This document shows, in pieces, positions 46,011 to 55,612 of a stretch of DNA of 64,000 nt (position 1 is the stretch's first letter; every line of letters begins with the position of its first letter). Source of the stretch: Segatella copri. GTDB taxonomy: Bacteria > Bacteroidota > Bacteroidia > Bacteroidales > Bacteroidaceae. Both the position numbers and the translations under genes were made by a program. The notes beneath the pieces were generated by a model. The model searched no databases. It had not been told where the DNA came from and saw only the letters and a list, made by a program, of their open reading frames with translations. Where the stretch lies: the NCBI RefSeq assembly GCF_026015295.1, contig NZ_JAPDUW010000001.1, forward strand, positions 2,279,501 through 2,343,500, in the 5' to 3' direction.

Positions 46011-47420
46011 TTAGTCTTCCAACTGGAACAGAGGATCATCTGGAGTCAGCATGGTTGGCTTCTGGTCGAATTCCTTCAAGAGCTGCTCAGAAGCATACTT
46101 CTTGTTTACTACCAGGCGGAACATGTACTCGTTGAACCAATCGTTGGTCATGATGAAGCAACCGGCAAAACCATTGTCGGCACCCCAACTGTTCTCCACC
46201 TTCCATTTTACAGGCTTGCCATTGGCGTCGAGATCTACAGCTGTCAGCGTCATGGCATGAGTAGAACCACTATCGAAAGTAGCGATGCGGTCAGCCTTGT
46301 TCATTGGGAATGATGTATTGAAGAGGCTGGCGTAATCGAAGTTGTCGAGAGCCAGATAGCCGCGCTTTCTATCAAGCTGCTTGCCCACATCATAGCTTGA
46401 ATACATCTTATGACCATCCTTCAGAGAGGCGATGGCGAGCTGGGCAATCTCCTCCATAGGCAGGTTCAGATACTTCCAGTTATGACCATCATAAGTATGG
46501 CGGTCGTACTCTACCTCGTATGTCTTGTGGTAAGGACGGCGTGGATCGTTCATCACCATCAGGAAGGTACCGTTCAGGTCCTTGCCTACGGTTTCCTCAT
46601 AGAAACTCTTAGGAGTATACTTCTTCGCCTCGCCAACCTGCTTGCCGTCCTTGTCGCGGAAAGCATAGGTAAATTCCTTTACCGGTTCGCCGAGAGTAAG
46701 ACTCAGCATGTGATAAACCTGACCGAGCATCTCGTTCTTGCGAGCCTGGATAGCTGCCGACTTCTTGCCCTGAGCCACCATCTTGCGGAGTTCCAGACCA
46801 TACTCGCGGAGCTTGCTGCTTACGAGACGGCTCATCTTGGAAGTATTATTGCTTGAGAAGGTCTCAGGCTGGGCGCTCATTGGTACGAGACCATACTTGC
46901 TTGCCAAATCGGCAACACCACAGAAAGTACCACCATCATTGAGCGGATTCTTGAAGAAGAACTGCACCTGAGGATCCTCGATGCTCTTCTTGCCAAGGTC
47001 GATAACCCCCTGAAGCATCAGGTTAGCCTTCTCCAGCTGATCATAGAAGAAGAGGTAATCCTGAGAAAACTCCACCACTCTACCCTGCTTGTCATTGACA
47101 GCAAAGTTAGAACGGAGCACGTTAAAACCGCTGAACATCCAGCAACGGCCCGAACTCTTCTGGTTGTGAATGCTCTGCGAAGGAGTCTCGATGCTGAAAT
47201 GAGTATCAACCGGGGCCTCGTTGGCATGATTCTTCACAAGGTCATCAATGTTGTTGTTGGCAATCGCATTGAAGAGTGCCTTGTTGGCTACACCTGCCTG
47301 CTGGCTTTTCTCCATCTGCTGGAGAGCAGACTGACTGATGCCGCCACCCTTGGTCTGCGCCATCAGAGACATGGAAGCCATCATCATGGCTCCCAAAAGT
47401 AATACATTTTTTCTCATCAC
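46011..47420 (-). CDS. exported C1-family aminopeptidase (PepC/bleomycin hydrolase type)
   Basis: A 469-residue papain-fold peptidase. Signal peptide at 1-21 (ending LMAQ), unlike cytosolic PepC, so it acts in the periplasm or outside. Catalytic residues: cysteine in SSGRCWMFSGFNVLR, histidine in GSTHAMTLTAV, asparagine in WKVENSWGADNGFAG. The length and C1B layout match bleomycin hydrolase/PepC. It is upstream of the ECF sigma-fecR-susCD group on the same strand, 87 nt before the sigma gene. A TATTTTTG box at 47501-47494 may be its promoter. The neighbourhood suggests peptide use, but this is inference. Confidence 0.92.
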   Translation of the reverse strand: MMRKNVLLLGAMMMASMSLMAQTKGGGISQSALQQMEKSQQAGVANKALFNAIANNNIDDLVKNHANEAPVDTHFSIETPSQSIHNQKSSGRCWMFSGFNVLRSNFAVNDKQGRVVEFSQDYLFFYDQLEKANLMLQGVIDLGKKSIEDPQVQFFFKNPLNDGGTFCGVADLASKYGLVPMSAQPETFSSNNTSKMSRLVSSKLREYGLELRKMVAQGKKSAAIQARKNEMLGQVYHMLSLTLGEPVKEFTYAFRDKDGKQVGEAKKYTPKSFYEETVGKDLNGTFLMVMNDPRRPYHKTYEVEYDRHTYDGHNWKYLNLPMEEIAQLAIASLKDGHKMYSSYDVGKQLDRKRGYLALDNFDYASLFNTSFPMNKADRIATFDSGSTHAMTLTAVDLDANGKPVKWKVENSWGADNGFAGCFIMTNDWFNEYMFRLVVNKKYASEQLLKEFDQKPTMLTPDDPLFQLED

Positions 47421-47564
47421 GATAAAGGTATTTATTTGCTTATTGTTATATAACTAATTCCGGATTTCATTCCTTTTTCAGAAATTTCCTTTGCAAAAAT
47501 ACAAAGAATAATCGGAAAAAGCGAAAATATTGCCTCAAAAGTGCTTTATATAGGAAAAAAGCAT

Positions 47565-47572
47565 TATCTTTG
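47565..47572 (+). promoter_or_regulatory. dxs-trkA-trkH promoter -7 box
   Basis: TATCTTTG followed by CACAAG, 23 nt before the dxs ATG. Confidence 0.65.
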
Positions 47573-47595
47573 CACAAGATTTTCACGAAGAAAAC

Positions 47596-49488
47596 ATGGA
47601 CAAGAACAAGTTTAGTCTATTAAATAGTATAAAATACCCGGAAGATTTGAGACGGCTGAGCATTGACCAGCTGCCACAAGTCTGCAAAGAGTTAAGAGAA
47701 GACATTATCGACGAGGTTGCCGTCAACCCCGGTCATTTTGCCTCCTCTCTTGGCGTGGTGGAAATAACCGTAGCCCTACATTATATCTACAACACCCCAT
47801 ACGACCGTATTGTATGGGATGTGGGACACCAGGCCTACGGACATAAGATATTAACAGGACGCCGCGAAAACTTCTGCACCAACCGCAAGTTGCACGGCAT
47901 CCGTCCATTCCCTACACCTTTAGAAAGCGAATATGATACCTTCGCCTGCGGACATGCGAGCAATTCCATCTCCGCAGCACTCGGTATGGCCGTTGCCGCA
48001 CGCGAAAACGGAGATACCAACAGGCACGTGGTAGCCGTCATTGGCGATGGAGCCATGAGCGGCGGACTGGCTTTCGAGGGACTGAACAACGTATCAAGTA
48101 CACCTAACGACATGCTCATCATCCTGAACGACAACGATATGAGCATCGACCGGGCAGTGGGAGGTATGGAGAAATATCTCCTGAACCTCGATACCAACGA
48201 GACCTACAACCGCCTCCGTTTCAAGGCATCGCAGTGGCTGCACTCCAAAGGCTATCTCAACGAAGACCGCAAGAAGGGCATCCTGCGCCTGAACAATGCA
48301 CTGAAGTCGGCACTGAGTCATCAGCAGAACATCTTCGAGGGTATGAATATCCGCTACTTCGGACCTTTCGACGGTCATGACGTGAAGGAAGTGGCGAGAG
48401 TGCTCAAACAGCTTAAGAACATGAAGGGTCCTAAGCTGCTGCACCTGCATACCACCAAGGGAAAGGGTTACGAACCAGCCGAGAAGAGTGCTACCATCTG
48501 GCACGCGCCAGGCAAATTCGATCCGGAAACGGGTGAGAGAATCATTGCCGATACCAGCAACCAGCCTCCTAAATATCAGGATGTTTTCGGAGAGACGCTG
48601 CTGGAACTGGCTCAGAAGAACCCGAAGATTGTAGGTGTGACGCCAGCCATGCCTACAGGATGCTCCATGAACATCATGATGAAGGCGATGCCAAACCGTA
48701 CCTTCGATGTAGGTATTGCCGAGGGGCATGCCGTCACCTTCTCAGGAGGTATGGCGAAAGACGGACTCATCCCATTCTGCAATATCTACAGTTCGTTTGC
48801 ACAGCGTGCCTACGATAACATCATCCACGACATGGCACTGCTCAACCTGCCGGTTATCATGTGTCTTGACCGTGCCGGACTGGTAGGTGAAGACGGACCA
48901 ACCCATCATGGTGCCTTCGATATGGCGGCTCTCCGCCCGATTCCGCATCTCACCATCGCATCTCCGATGAACGAACATGAGTTGCGCAACCTGATGTATT
49001 CAGCGCAGTTGCCAGGTCATGGCAGCTATGTAATCCGTTATCCGAGAGGCAAGGGTGTGCTCGTAGACTGGCGCAACCCGATGGAGGAAATCAAGACCGG
49101 TACCGGCAGAAAGCTGAAAGACGGCACCGATGTAGCCGTTCTTACCATCGGTCCTATCGGAAACGATGCCGCTCAGGCTATCGCTGAGGTAGAAGCCGAA
49201 ACCGGAATGAGCATCGCCCACTACGATATGCGATTCCTCAAGCCACTCGATGAAGACATTCTGAAAGAGGTGGGCGAAAAGTTCAGCCGCATCATCACCA
49301 TCGAAGACGGCGTTCGTATGGGCGGTATGGGCTCTGCCGTACTGGAATGGATGAACGACCATGACTATCAGCCAAAGATGACCCGAATGGGATTGCCAGA
49401 TGAGTTTGTGGAACACGGAACCGTGGCACAGCTCAGGGAAATCGTGCATCTCGATAAAGAATCAATCAAAGAAGCAATTAAGAAATGA
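47596..49488 (+). CDS. dxs: 1-deoxy-D-xylulose-5-phosphate synthase
   Basis: First enzyme of the non-mevalonate isoprenoid route, joining pyruvate and glyceraldehyde 3-phosphate with thiamine diphosphate. It has 630 residues. Seen: [36 protein letters not shown], the TPP motif [18 protein letters not shown] with [25 protein letters not shown], and [16 protein letters not shown]. It is first gene of a three-gene unit; its TGA overlaps the trkA ATG (ATGA). Pairing with potassium uptake genes is a genomic habit of related species rather than a pathway link. Confidence 0.97.
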   Translation: MDKNKFSLLNSIKYPEDLRRLSIDQLPQVCKELREDIIDEVAVNPGHFASSLGVVEITVALHYIYNTPYDRIVWDVGHQAYGHKILTGRRENFCTNRKLHGIRPFPTPLESEYDTFACGHASNSISAALGMAVAARENGDTNRHVVAVIGDGAMSGGLAFEGLNNVSSTPNDMLIILNDNDMSIDRAVGGMEKYLLNLDTNETYNRLRFKASQWLHSKGYLNEDRKKGILRLNNALKSALSHQQNIFEGMNIRYFGPFDGHDVKEVARVLKQLKNMKGPKLLHLHTTKGKGYEPAEKSATIWHAPGKFDPETGERIIADTSNQPPKYQDVFGETLLELAQKNPKIVGVTPAMPTGCSMNIMMKAMPNRTFDVGIAEGHAVTFSGGMAKDGLIPFCNIYSSFAQRAYDNIIHDMALLNLPVIMCLDRAGLVGEDGPTHHGAFDMAALRPIPHLTIASPMNEHELRNLMYSAQLPGHGSYVIRYPRGKGVLVDWRNPMEEIKTGTGRKLKDGTDVAVLTIGPIGNDAAQAIAEVEAETGMSIAHYDMRFLKPLDEDILKEVGEKFSRIITIEDGVRMGGMGSAVLEWMNDHDYQPKMTRMGLPDEFVEHGTVAQLREIVHLDKESIKEAIKK

Positions 49489-50828
49489 AAATAATCATAG
49501 CTGGCGCATATGCCATAGGTACTCATCTGGCGAGACTCCTGTCACGCAGCAATGAAGAGATTACGCTCATCGATGAAAGCGAAGAGCGCCTGGCAAGCAT
49601 TGGCTCCGACTGCGACCTGCTCACCATGCTGGGCAAGCCTACCAGTCTTCACATCTTACGCGATGCGGGGGTAGCAGATGCCGACCTCTTCATCGCCGTT
49701 ACTCCGGTAGAAAGTACCAACATCACAGCTAGCATCCTTGCCAAGAACCTGGGTGCCAAAAGAACGGTGGCCCGCGTGGATAATCCGGAATATATGGATC
49801 AGCAGGCTCAGGAATTCTTCAAAGAATTAGGTATCAGCAAACTGATTTATCCGGAGATGCTCGCAGCCGTAGATATCAATAACGGACTGAAAATGAGTTG
49901 GGTACGTCAGCGCTGGGATGTGCACGACGGCGCACTCATCATGCTCGGCATCAAACTACGCGAAGGATGCGAGATACTGAACGAACCGCTCAAGAGCATC
50001 AGCGGTCCTAACGATCCATACCACGTGGTAGCCATCAAGCGAGGCAGCGATACCATCATCCCTGGCGGTAACGACGAACTGAAACTCTACGACCTCGCCT
50101 ACTTCATGACCACCCGCAACTACATCCCATATATCCGCAAAATTGTAGGCAAGGAGCACTATGTGGATGTGAAGAACGTGATGATTATGGGTGGCGGACG
50201 CACAGCCGTAAGAGCCGTAAAGAAGATGCCGGAATATATGGAATGCAAGATTATCGAGATGAGTGAGGAGCGCTGCGAATATCTCAACGATATCCTCGAT
50301 GAGAACAAGACGCTCATCATTCATGGTGACGGACGCGACATTCCGCTGCTCGTAGAAGAAGGTATCCGCAGCACGCAGGCCTTCGTGGCACTGACCGGTA
50401 ACGCCGAAACCAATATCCTGGCCTGTCTTACCGCCAAGAGAATGGGTGTGCGCAAGACAGTGGCTGCCGTAGAAAACGTAGACTACGTGAGCATGGCAGA
50501 GAGTCTGGATATCGGTACCATCATCAACAAGAAGATGATTGCCGCCAGCTACATCTACCAGATGATGCTTGATGCTGACGTGATGAACGTGAGATTCCTG
50601 ATGAGCGCCAACGCCGATGTGGCAGAATTCATAGCCAAAGAAGGTTCGAAGGTAACCCAGAAACCGGTGAAGGAACTCGGCATGCCTATCGGTGTAACCA
50701 TCGGTGGACTGGTTCGCGGTGAAGAAGGAATGCTCGTTTCGGGTAATACACAGATAGAACCGGGCGACTCGGTAATGGTTTTCTGCCACAACATCAACAT
50801 GAAGAAAATTGAGAAATACTTCATCTAA
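49485..50828 (+). CDS. trkA: Trk potassium uptake regulatory subunit TrkA
   Basis: A 447-residue cytosolic NAD-binding regulator of TrkH. Two RCK_N Rossmann domains ([20 protein letters not shown] at the start; [18 protein letters not shown] near 228) each followed by an RCK_C domain. The first glycine motif is [10 protein letters not shown], slightly divergent from GxGxxG, and the second is GGGRTA. Its ATG overlaps the dxs stop by 4 nt, so translation is coupled. trkH follows after 30 nt. Confidence 0.95.
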   Translation: MKIIIAGAYAIGTHLARLLSRSNEEITLIDESEERLASIGSDCDLLTMLGKPTSLHILRDAGVADADLFIAVTPVESTNITASILAKNLGAKRTVARVDNPEYMDQQAQEFFKELGISKLIYPEMLAAVDINNGLKMSWVRQRWDVHDGALIMLGIKLREGCEILNEPLKSISGPNDPYHVVAIKRGSDTIIPGGNDELKLYDLAYFMTTRNYIPYIRKIVGKEHYVDVKNVMIMGGGRTAVRAVKKMPEYMECKIIEMSEERCEYLNDILDENKTLIIHGDGRDIPLLVEEGIRSTQAFVALTGNAETNILACLTAKRMGVRKTVAAVENVDYVSMAESLDIGTIINKKMIAASYIYQMMLDADVMNVRFLMSANADVAEFIAKEGSKVTQKPVKELGMPIGVTIGGLVRGEEGMLVSGNTQIEPGDSVMVFCHNINMKKIEKYFI

Positions 50829-50858
50829 GCGTGAAGGAGATAGAGAAATACTTCATAT

Positions 50859-52316
50859 ATGATAAACAGCAAATTAATATATAAGATTTTAGGGCAACTG
50901 CTTTTCATAGAAGCATTCCTGCTCTTCGTCAGTCTGCTGGTAGCTTTCTATTACCAGCAGGACGACATCTTTGCCTTCATTGTGGCAACACTTACCACCA
51001 TCGGAGGCGGACTGGTGCTGAAATGGCGAGGACACGGAGCCGATAACTCAATGTCGCGCCGTGATGCCTATCTCGTGGTAACGCTCTCATGGATTGTATT
51101 CAGTTTCTTCGGAACCCTCCCCTTCATGATAAGTGGATACATCAACAACTTTACCGATGCCTACTTCGAAACCATGTCGGGATTTACGACAACGGGAGCC
51201 ACGATATTAGACGATGTAGAATGTTTCCCCCACGGACTGCTTTTCTGGCGTTCGCTCACCCAATGGATAGGCGGTCTGGGAATCGTGTTCTTCACCATCG
51301 CCCTGCTGCCATCGCTTGTAGGAGGACAGACCAAGGTGTTTGCTGCCGAGGCAACAGGACCTATCAAAACGAAATTGCATCCCCGGCTTTCCACTTCGGC
51401 CAAATGGATATGGAGTATCTATCTGATGCTCACCATCGCCTGCATCATATCCTACTATGTGGCGGGAATGAATCTCTTCGACAGTTTCAACTATGCGATG
51501 AGCACGACGGCAACGGGTGGTTTCGCTACCCACAACAGCAGTACCGAGTTCTTCCATTCACCAGCGCTGGAATACATCTGTACGTTCTTCTGTTTCCTGT
51601 CGGGTGTGAACTTCACCCTGCTCTATGCAGCCGTCATCAAGTTTAAAATCAAGGATCTGTTCAAGAACTCAGAGTTTAAGTTCTATGCATTCATGGTTGC
51701 TGCATTCAGCGCCTTCATCATGGTAGAGCTGATGGTGATGCGCAACTACGATGTGGAGCATGCCTTCAGAAGTGCCATCTTCCAGGTGGTTTCTTTCATC
51801 ACCACCACCGGTCTGTTTAACGACGATGCTGCTGTGTGGCCTCATGTTACCTGGGTGGTATTGGCAGCCTGCATGTTCTTCGGAGCCTGCTCGGGCAGTA
51901 CGAGTGGAGGTTTGAAATGTATCCGTGGCGTGATGCTGGTAAGAATGGTGAAGAATGAATTCCGCCAGATTCTGCATCCTAACGCCGTGCTGCCATTGAA
52001 GATTGATGGTGTGAACGTACCGATGCAGAAGCGTGTTACGCTGCTTGCCTTCCTCACCACTTATCTCATCATCTGTCTGGTGATATCGTTCACGATGATA
52101 GCCATGGGCATCGACAATACCAATGCCATCACCATCACCCTGAGTTGTGTGGGTAATGTGGGACCTACGCTGGGTACGGAAATCGGACCAACCATGTCGT
52201 GGAGCGAACTGCCGGATGTGGCAAAATGGTTCTGCTCGCTGATGATGCTCATCGGTCGTCTGGAAATATTCAGTGTGCTGGTTATCTTTACACCAGCATT
52301 CTGGAGAGAGAACTAA
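50859..52316 (+). CDS. trkH: Trk potassium transporter TrkH
   Basis: A 485-residue inner-membrane protein with four repeated membrane-pore-membrane units; filter-like segments include FETMSGFTTTGATIL, YAMSTTATGGFATHN, SFITTTGLFNDD and LSCVGNVGPTLGTEIGP, and the arginine-containing ending MLIGRLEIFSVLVIFTP is typical of TrkH/TrkG. It works with TrkA encoded directly upstream. After it, 52317-52503 holds two short hairpins and a TATATAATAAGGTATAG word also found upstream of the gene at 59481. Confidence 0.95.
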   Translation: MINSKLIYKILGQLLFIEAFLLFVSLLVAFYYQQDDIFAFIVATLTTIGGGLVLKWRGHGADNSMSRRDAYLVVTLSWIVFSFFGTLPFMISGYINNFTDAYFETMSGFTTTGATILDDVECFPHGLLFWRSLTQWIGGLGIVFFTIALLPSLVGGQTKVFAAEATGPIKTKLHPRLSTSAKWIWSIYLMLTIACIISYYVAGMNLFDSFNYAMSTTATGGFATHNSSTEFFHSPALEYICTFFCFLSGVNFTLLYAAVIKFKIKDLFKNSEFKFYAFMVAAFSAFIMVELMVMRNYDVEHAFRSAIFQVVSFITTTGLFNDDAAVWPHVTWVVLAACMFFGACSGSTSGGLKCIRGVMLVRMVKNEFRQILHPNAVLPLKIDGVNVPMQKRVTLLAFLTTYLIICLVISFTMIAMGIDNTNAITITLSCVGNVGPTLGTEIGPTMSWSELPDVAKWFCSLMMLIGRLEIFSVLVIFTPAFWREN

Positions 52317-52503
52317 CATACCCAGAGGGGGAGTTAGAAAATAAAAGAGAAGTTGATATTTGAAGTAAGAAATACGCTTACTAGACTAAGTATATTTCGC
52401 ACAAAAAGCGTTATATATAATAAGGTATAGGTTCAGCAAGAGCCTTACCGGAGAGTAAGAAACCGTACTGAAGAGTACATTTATAAACTAAATATAGGTA
52501 ATA

Positions 52504-53466
52504 ATGAAACCATTAAAATTTCAACCGCTATTAAAATCCACCATCTGGGGTGGCAGTAAGATTATCACTTTCAAGCATCTCGACGTAAAGCAAGAGAATG
52601 TGGGAGAAAGCTGGGAAATCTCTGGAGTACCAGGAAATGAAAGCATCGTAGCCGATGGCGAGATGCAGGGCAAGAACCTCAACGAGGTTGTTGCAGAACG
52701 GAAGGGAAGCTTCCTCGGAGAAGAGAACTACAAGCGTTTCGGCAATGAGTTTCCACTGCTCATCAAGTTTATCGATGCCAACCGCGACCTCTCTATCCAG
52801 GTGCATCCTAATGATGAAATTGCCAAGAAGCAAGGTAAGGAACGCGGCAAGACCGAGATGTGGTATGCGCTGCCATGCGAGCCGGATGCCAAACTCTACA
52901 ACGGCTTGAAGATGCAGATTACTCCTGAGCAGTACAAGGAGATGGTAGAGAACGATACCATCACCGATGCCCTGGCTCAGTATAACGTGAAGGAGGACGA
53001 CTGCTTCTTTATCCCAGCCGGCAGAATCCACACCATCGGAACAGGCTGTTTCGTTGTCGAGATTCAGCAGACCAGCGATGTTACCTATCGCATCTACGAC
53101 TTCAAGCGCAAGGACAAGGATGGCAACTATCGTCAGCTCCACACCAAGGAAGCTGCCGAGTGCATTGACTACACCGTATTGCCAGACTATCGCCAGCACT
53201 ACACTCCTGCCAAGAACCAGGGTGTAAGTATGGTACAGTGCCCTTACTTCACCACAGCCGTTTATGATCTCGATGAGCCAATGACACTGGATTATTCAGA
53301 GTTGGACAGCTTCGTGATTCTGATTGGCTTGAAGGGTGAGGCTAAGATTACCGACAACGAGGGTAACGAGATTACGCTCCAGGGCGGCGAAAGTATCGTT
53401 GTTCCTGCCAGCACCAAGACATTGAAGGTAGAAGGAACCCTGAAGTTCCTGGAGACATACGTATAA
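52504..53466 (+). CDS. manA: mannose-6-phosphate isomerase, class I
   Basis: Zinc enzyme interconverting mannose 6-phosphate and fructose 6-phosphate. It has 320 residues, the short type I form. Seen: PLLKSTIWGGSKI at the start, FPLLIKFIDANRDLSIQVHP with the metal ligands Q-x-H, KTEMWYALPCEPDAKLYNGL (E ligand), FFIPAGRIHTIGTGCFVVEI (H ligand) and the family arginine in TYRIYDF. It is a single gene; the gap before it lacks a clear promoter box. It is followed directly by a large inverted word repeat. Confidence 0.94.
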   Translation: MKPLKFQPLLKSTIWGGSKIITFKHLDVKQENVGESWEISGVPGNESIVADGEMQGKNLNEVVAERKGSFLGEENYKRFGNEFPLLIKFIDANRDLSIQVHPNDEIAKKQGKERGKTEMWYALPCEPDAKLYNGLKMQITPEQYKEMVENDTITDALAQYNVKEDDCFFIPAGRIHTIGTGCFVVEIQQTSDVTYRIYDFKRKDKDGNYRQLHTKEAAECIDYTVLPDYRQHYTPAKNQGVSMVQCPYFTTAVYDLDEPMTLDYSELDSFVILIGLKGEAKITDNEGNEITLQGGESIVVPASTKTLKVEGTLKFLETYV

Positions 53467-53470
53467 TTTT

Positions 53471-53587
53471 AAAGGTAAAAAGGTAAAAAAGTAAAAAGGT
53501 AAAAAGAGCCTGGCGGGATATCATCTGCCTGCTTTCTTTTTACCTTTTTACTTTTTTACCCTTTTACCTTTTTACTTTTTTACCTTT
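53471..53587. repeat. inverted GGTAAAAA-word repeat between manA and DUF4435 gene
   Basis: Left arm 53471-53506 (AAAGGTAAAAAGGTAAAAAA and similar) and right arm 53536-53587 (CTTTTTACC words). It starts 5 nt past the manA stop; on the other side the DUF4435 stop codon TAA is part of the repeat (AGGTAA). It may act as a bidirectional terminator for these convergent genes. Confidence 0.8.
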
Positions 53588-54578
53588 CTAAATACTTTTC
53601 CACATCCGCCTGAATCTTCTGGAATTCGGGAGAGAACTGGTAGAAGGTGTTTTTCTTCATCATCATTTTTACCTTGCCCAGACTGTTCTCGTAGCATGCC
53701 ATCTCGGTGCGGGCCTGCTCGGAATGGAGGGCACGGTCGCGGATTTCATTCTCCCTATCGTTGCGCAAAGCATCGCAGACGCTCTGGACGATAGGACTAA
53801 CTACCAGGTCGAAGAGATGATGACCCTGTATATATAAATAGGTATTGCTCTCGTTTACACCCAGATTATTGAGGTAAAGAGCCATTTCATCCAACTCATC
53901 CTTAAACTTCTTGAAGCGGCGCTCCAGCTGGAACAGCTTTGCCCGCACCTTCTTTCCCAAATAATCTATCGCCCATTTAGGATCCTGGATTCGGACAGAA
54001 GGCAGCATGATGACCTTATCAAACTCCGCCATATCAAAATGCATCGACATCTTGCGATGACGAACATAAAACAGCATGTGCCATAAAAAGAGGGGCCAGA
54101 TGGTACGGGAATAGGACTCAAGAAAACGCTCGAAATCGAAGATGCGACGGTCGTTGAGCGTCACCATCACACAGGTTTCGTGCAATCCTCTGGCATAACA
54201 TTGGAAGTTTTCAATGGCATAGGCATAGGTATGGAAGATGTAAGGATTCTCCAACATCTGCTGGGAAGACTCGGTTGAGCCCTGACGCAGATAATCGTAA
54301 TCGGCATCTACACAGGCTATCATATCCCTACCTACTCCCTTCAGCATACTGGAGATAGCAGCCTTCTTGCCTCGGTCTAAATGCTGGTTACGGGTAGGCA
54401 GCATGATATCAAAATAGCGTTTTTCATTTTCAAACTTTCCCAGTACAGAACGCCAGAAGAAGACATCATCATAGCTCTCGACGTAAGCCACAATCTTGCG
54501 CCGAGCCTTCTTCGAGGTCATCCTGTTGGCTGCCTCGAAGAACTGGGAATTGATATTATCGGTTAAACGTTTAGCCAT
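53580..54578 (-). CDS. DUF4435 protein with TOPRIM-like motifs (AriB-like)
   Basis: A 332-residue cytosolic protein. N-terminal TOPRIM-like core: conserved glutamate E34 in KIVAYVESYDDVFFWRSVL and the D91-x-D93 pair in DMIACVDADYDYL. A following segment (IFHTYAYAIENFQC, about 115-130) and a helical C-terminal half complete the DUF4435 pattern. DUF4435 is the effector (AriB) of the PARIS anti-phage system, partner of an ABC-type ATPase (AriA); here the ATPase gene lies directly upstream, 39 nt away. Family and motifs are seen; a defence role is inference, as related pairs also occur as near-core genes in Bacteroidetes. Confidence 0.82.
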   Translation of the reverse strand: MAKRLTDNINSQFFEAANRMTSKKARRKIVAYVESYDDVFFWRSVLGKFENEKRYFDIMLPTRNQHLDRGKKAAISSMLKGVGRDMIACVDADYDYLRQGSTESSQQMLENPYIFHTYAYAIENFQCYARGLHETCVMVTLNDRRIFDFERFLESYSRTIWPLFLWHMLFYVRHRKMSMHFDMAEFDKVIMLPSVRIQDPKWAIDYLGKKVRAKLFQLERRFKKFKDELDEMALYLNNLGVNESNTYLYIQGHHLFDLVVSPIVQSVCDALRNDRENEIRDRALHSEQARTEMACYENSLGKVKMMMKKNTFYQFSPEFQKIQADVEKYLER

Positions 54579-54590
54579 AAGCTGAAAAAA

Positions 54591-54619
54591 TCAACATTCA
54601 ACACTTAACATTCAACATT
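54591..54619. repeat. ATTCAAC-family tract between AAA ATPase and DUF4435 genes
   Basis: Four ATTCAAC or CTTAACA words; the stop codon of the ATPase gene (54618-54620) overlaps the last word. Confidence 0.7.
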
Positions 54620-55436
54620 ACGAAATCGTAATATCATTCACATCCGTCACCCTATCGGTCCATCCATCCATGACCACAGCAGGACTGTGGGTGGTCATGA
54701 TAATCTGGATATTCGGATTAAGCTGCAGCACCAGACCGATGAGCTGCTTCTGCCATTCGAAATGAAGGCTGATTTCCGGCTCATCCATAAAGAGGACGTA
54801 TGACTGGTTGTCCTCCACCAGCACGGTGAGGAGGATGGCAAGAATCTGCTTCTCACCAGCCGAGAGCTGATAAGGCGAGAGCTGCTCGCCTATCTGATTG
54901 AAGCGGATTTCATTGGCTGTACGAATGATGGTCTTGCCGGTATCCTTGAAAAGATTATCTACCATATCCTGGAACAACTTCTTCGGTTCACTCAGTTTCT
55001 GAGCCTTGAAGGCTGCATCCGGTTCGCCACTCTGCAAGACGGCGATGATGCGGTTGCCGATGTTCACCTGATAATCCAGATACTTGCGCTGCAGCTGGAA
55101 GAGCTGCCAGTCGAGTTCGGTAACCAGGGTAAGGTCTATCTTGTTGATCATCTCGGCATTCATCAATGGTCTATCTACCGAGCGGATTACATCGTAGCGA
55201 ATCCACTTTGCCTCCTCCGGCTCCACCTTCAGATGCACGCCCTTGATCATGTGACTAGGGAATTCACCGCCAGCCGCCAGACCCTTTACCACCTTATTTA
55301 ATATAGTACTCTTGCCCACGCCGTTTACACCACTCAGGATATTGACACGGCGGTCGAGGTTCCAAAGAATATGTTTGGTACCGCTCCAGAGAGATTCAAT
55401 CTCTATCTGTTTGATATAATCAGCATATTTCTGCAT
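54618..55436 (-). CDS. short AAA/ABC-type ATPase paired with DUF4435 (AriA-like)
   Basis: A 272-residue ATPase of the AAA_15/AAA_21 (SMC/OLD-like) type: Walker A SGVNGVGKST with K42, signature-like YQLSAGEKQILAILLTVL, Walker B SYVLFMDEPEISLHFEWQ, and switch histidine in IIMTTHSPAVVM. There is only about 150 residues between Walker A and the signature and no long coiled coil or extra domain, so it is shorter than the usual AriA of PARIS. It sits directly upstream of the DUF4435 gene on the same strand, as in AriA-AriB. No promoter box was clear in 55437-55550. Function inferred from pairing only. Confidence 0.85.
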   Translation of the reverse strand: MQKYADYIKQIEIESLWSGTKHILWNLDRRVNILSGVNGVGKSTILNKVVKGLAAGGEFPSHMIKGVHLKVEPEEAKWIRYDVIRSVDRPLMNAEMINKIDLTLVTELDWQLFQLQRKYLDYQVNIGNRIIAVLQSGEPDAAFKAQKLSEPKKLFQDMVDNLFKDTGKTIIRTANEIRFNQIGEQLSPYQLSAGEKQILAILLTVLVEDNQSYVLFMDEPEISLHFEWQKQLIGLVLQLNPNIQIIMTTHSPAVVMDGWTDRVTDVNDITIS

Positions 55437-55554
55437 AAGAATAATCTCCTATCTTTAATAGTCAAGAACAGAAAAAAACTATTGTCTTAGCTTCTTAACT
55501 CCTTTAAGTTTCAAAAAATATACCGCAAATATAGCAAAATTCCTCGAATTTTTG

Positions 55555-55562
55555 TACCTTTG
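55555..55562 (+). promoter_or_regulatory. promoter box of DMT transporter gene
   Basis: TACCTTTG followed by CACTCG, 51 nt before the ATG. Confidence 0.65.
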
Positions 55563-55612
55563 CACTCGATTTTATTCAAAAATAGGAAGATTTAAATAGA
55601 AATAAGGAAAAA

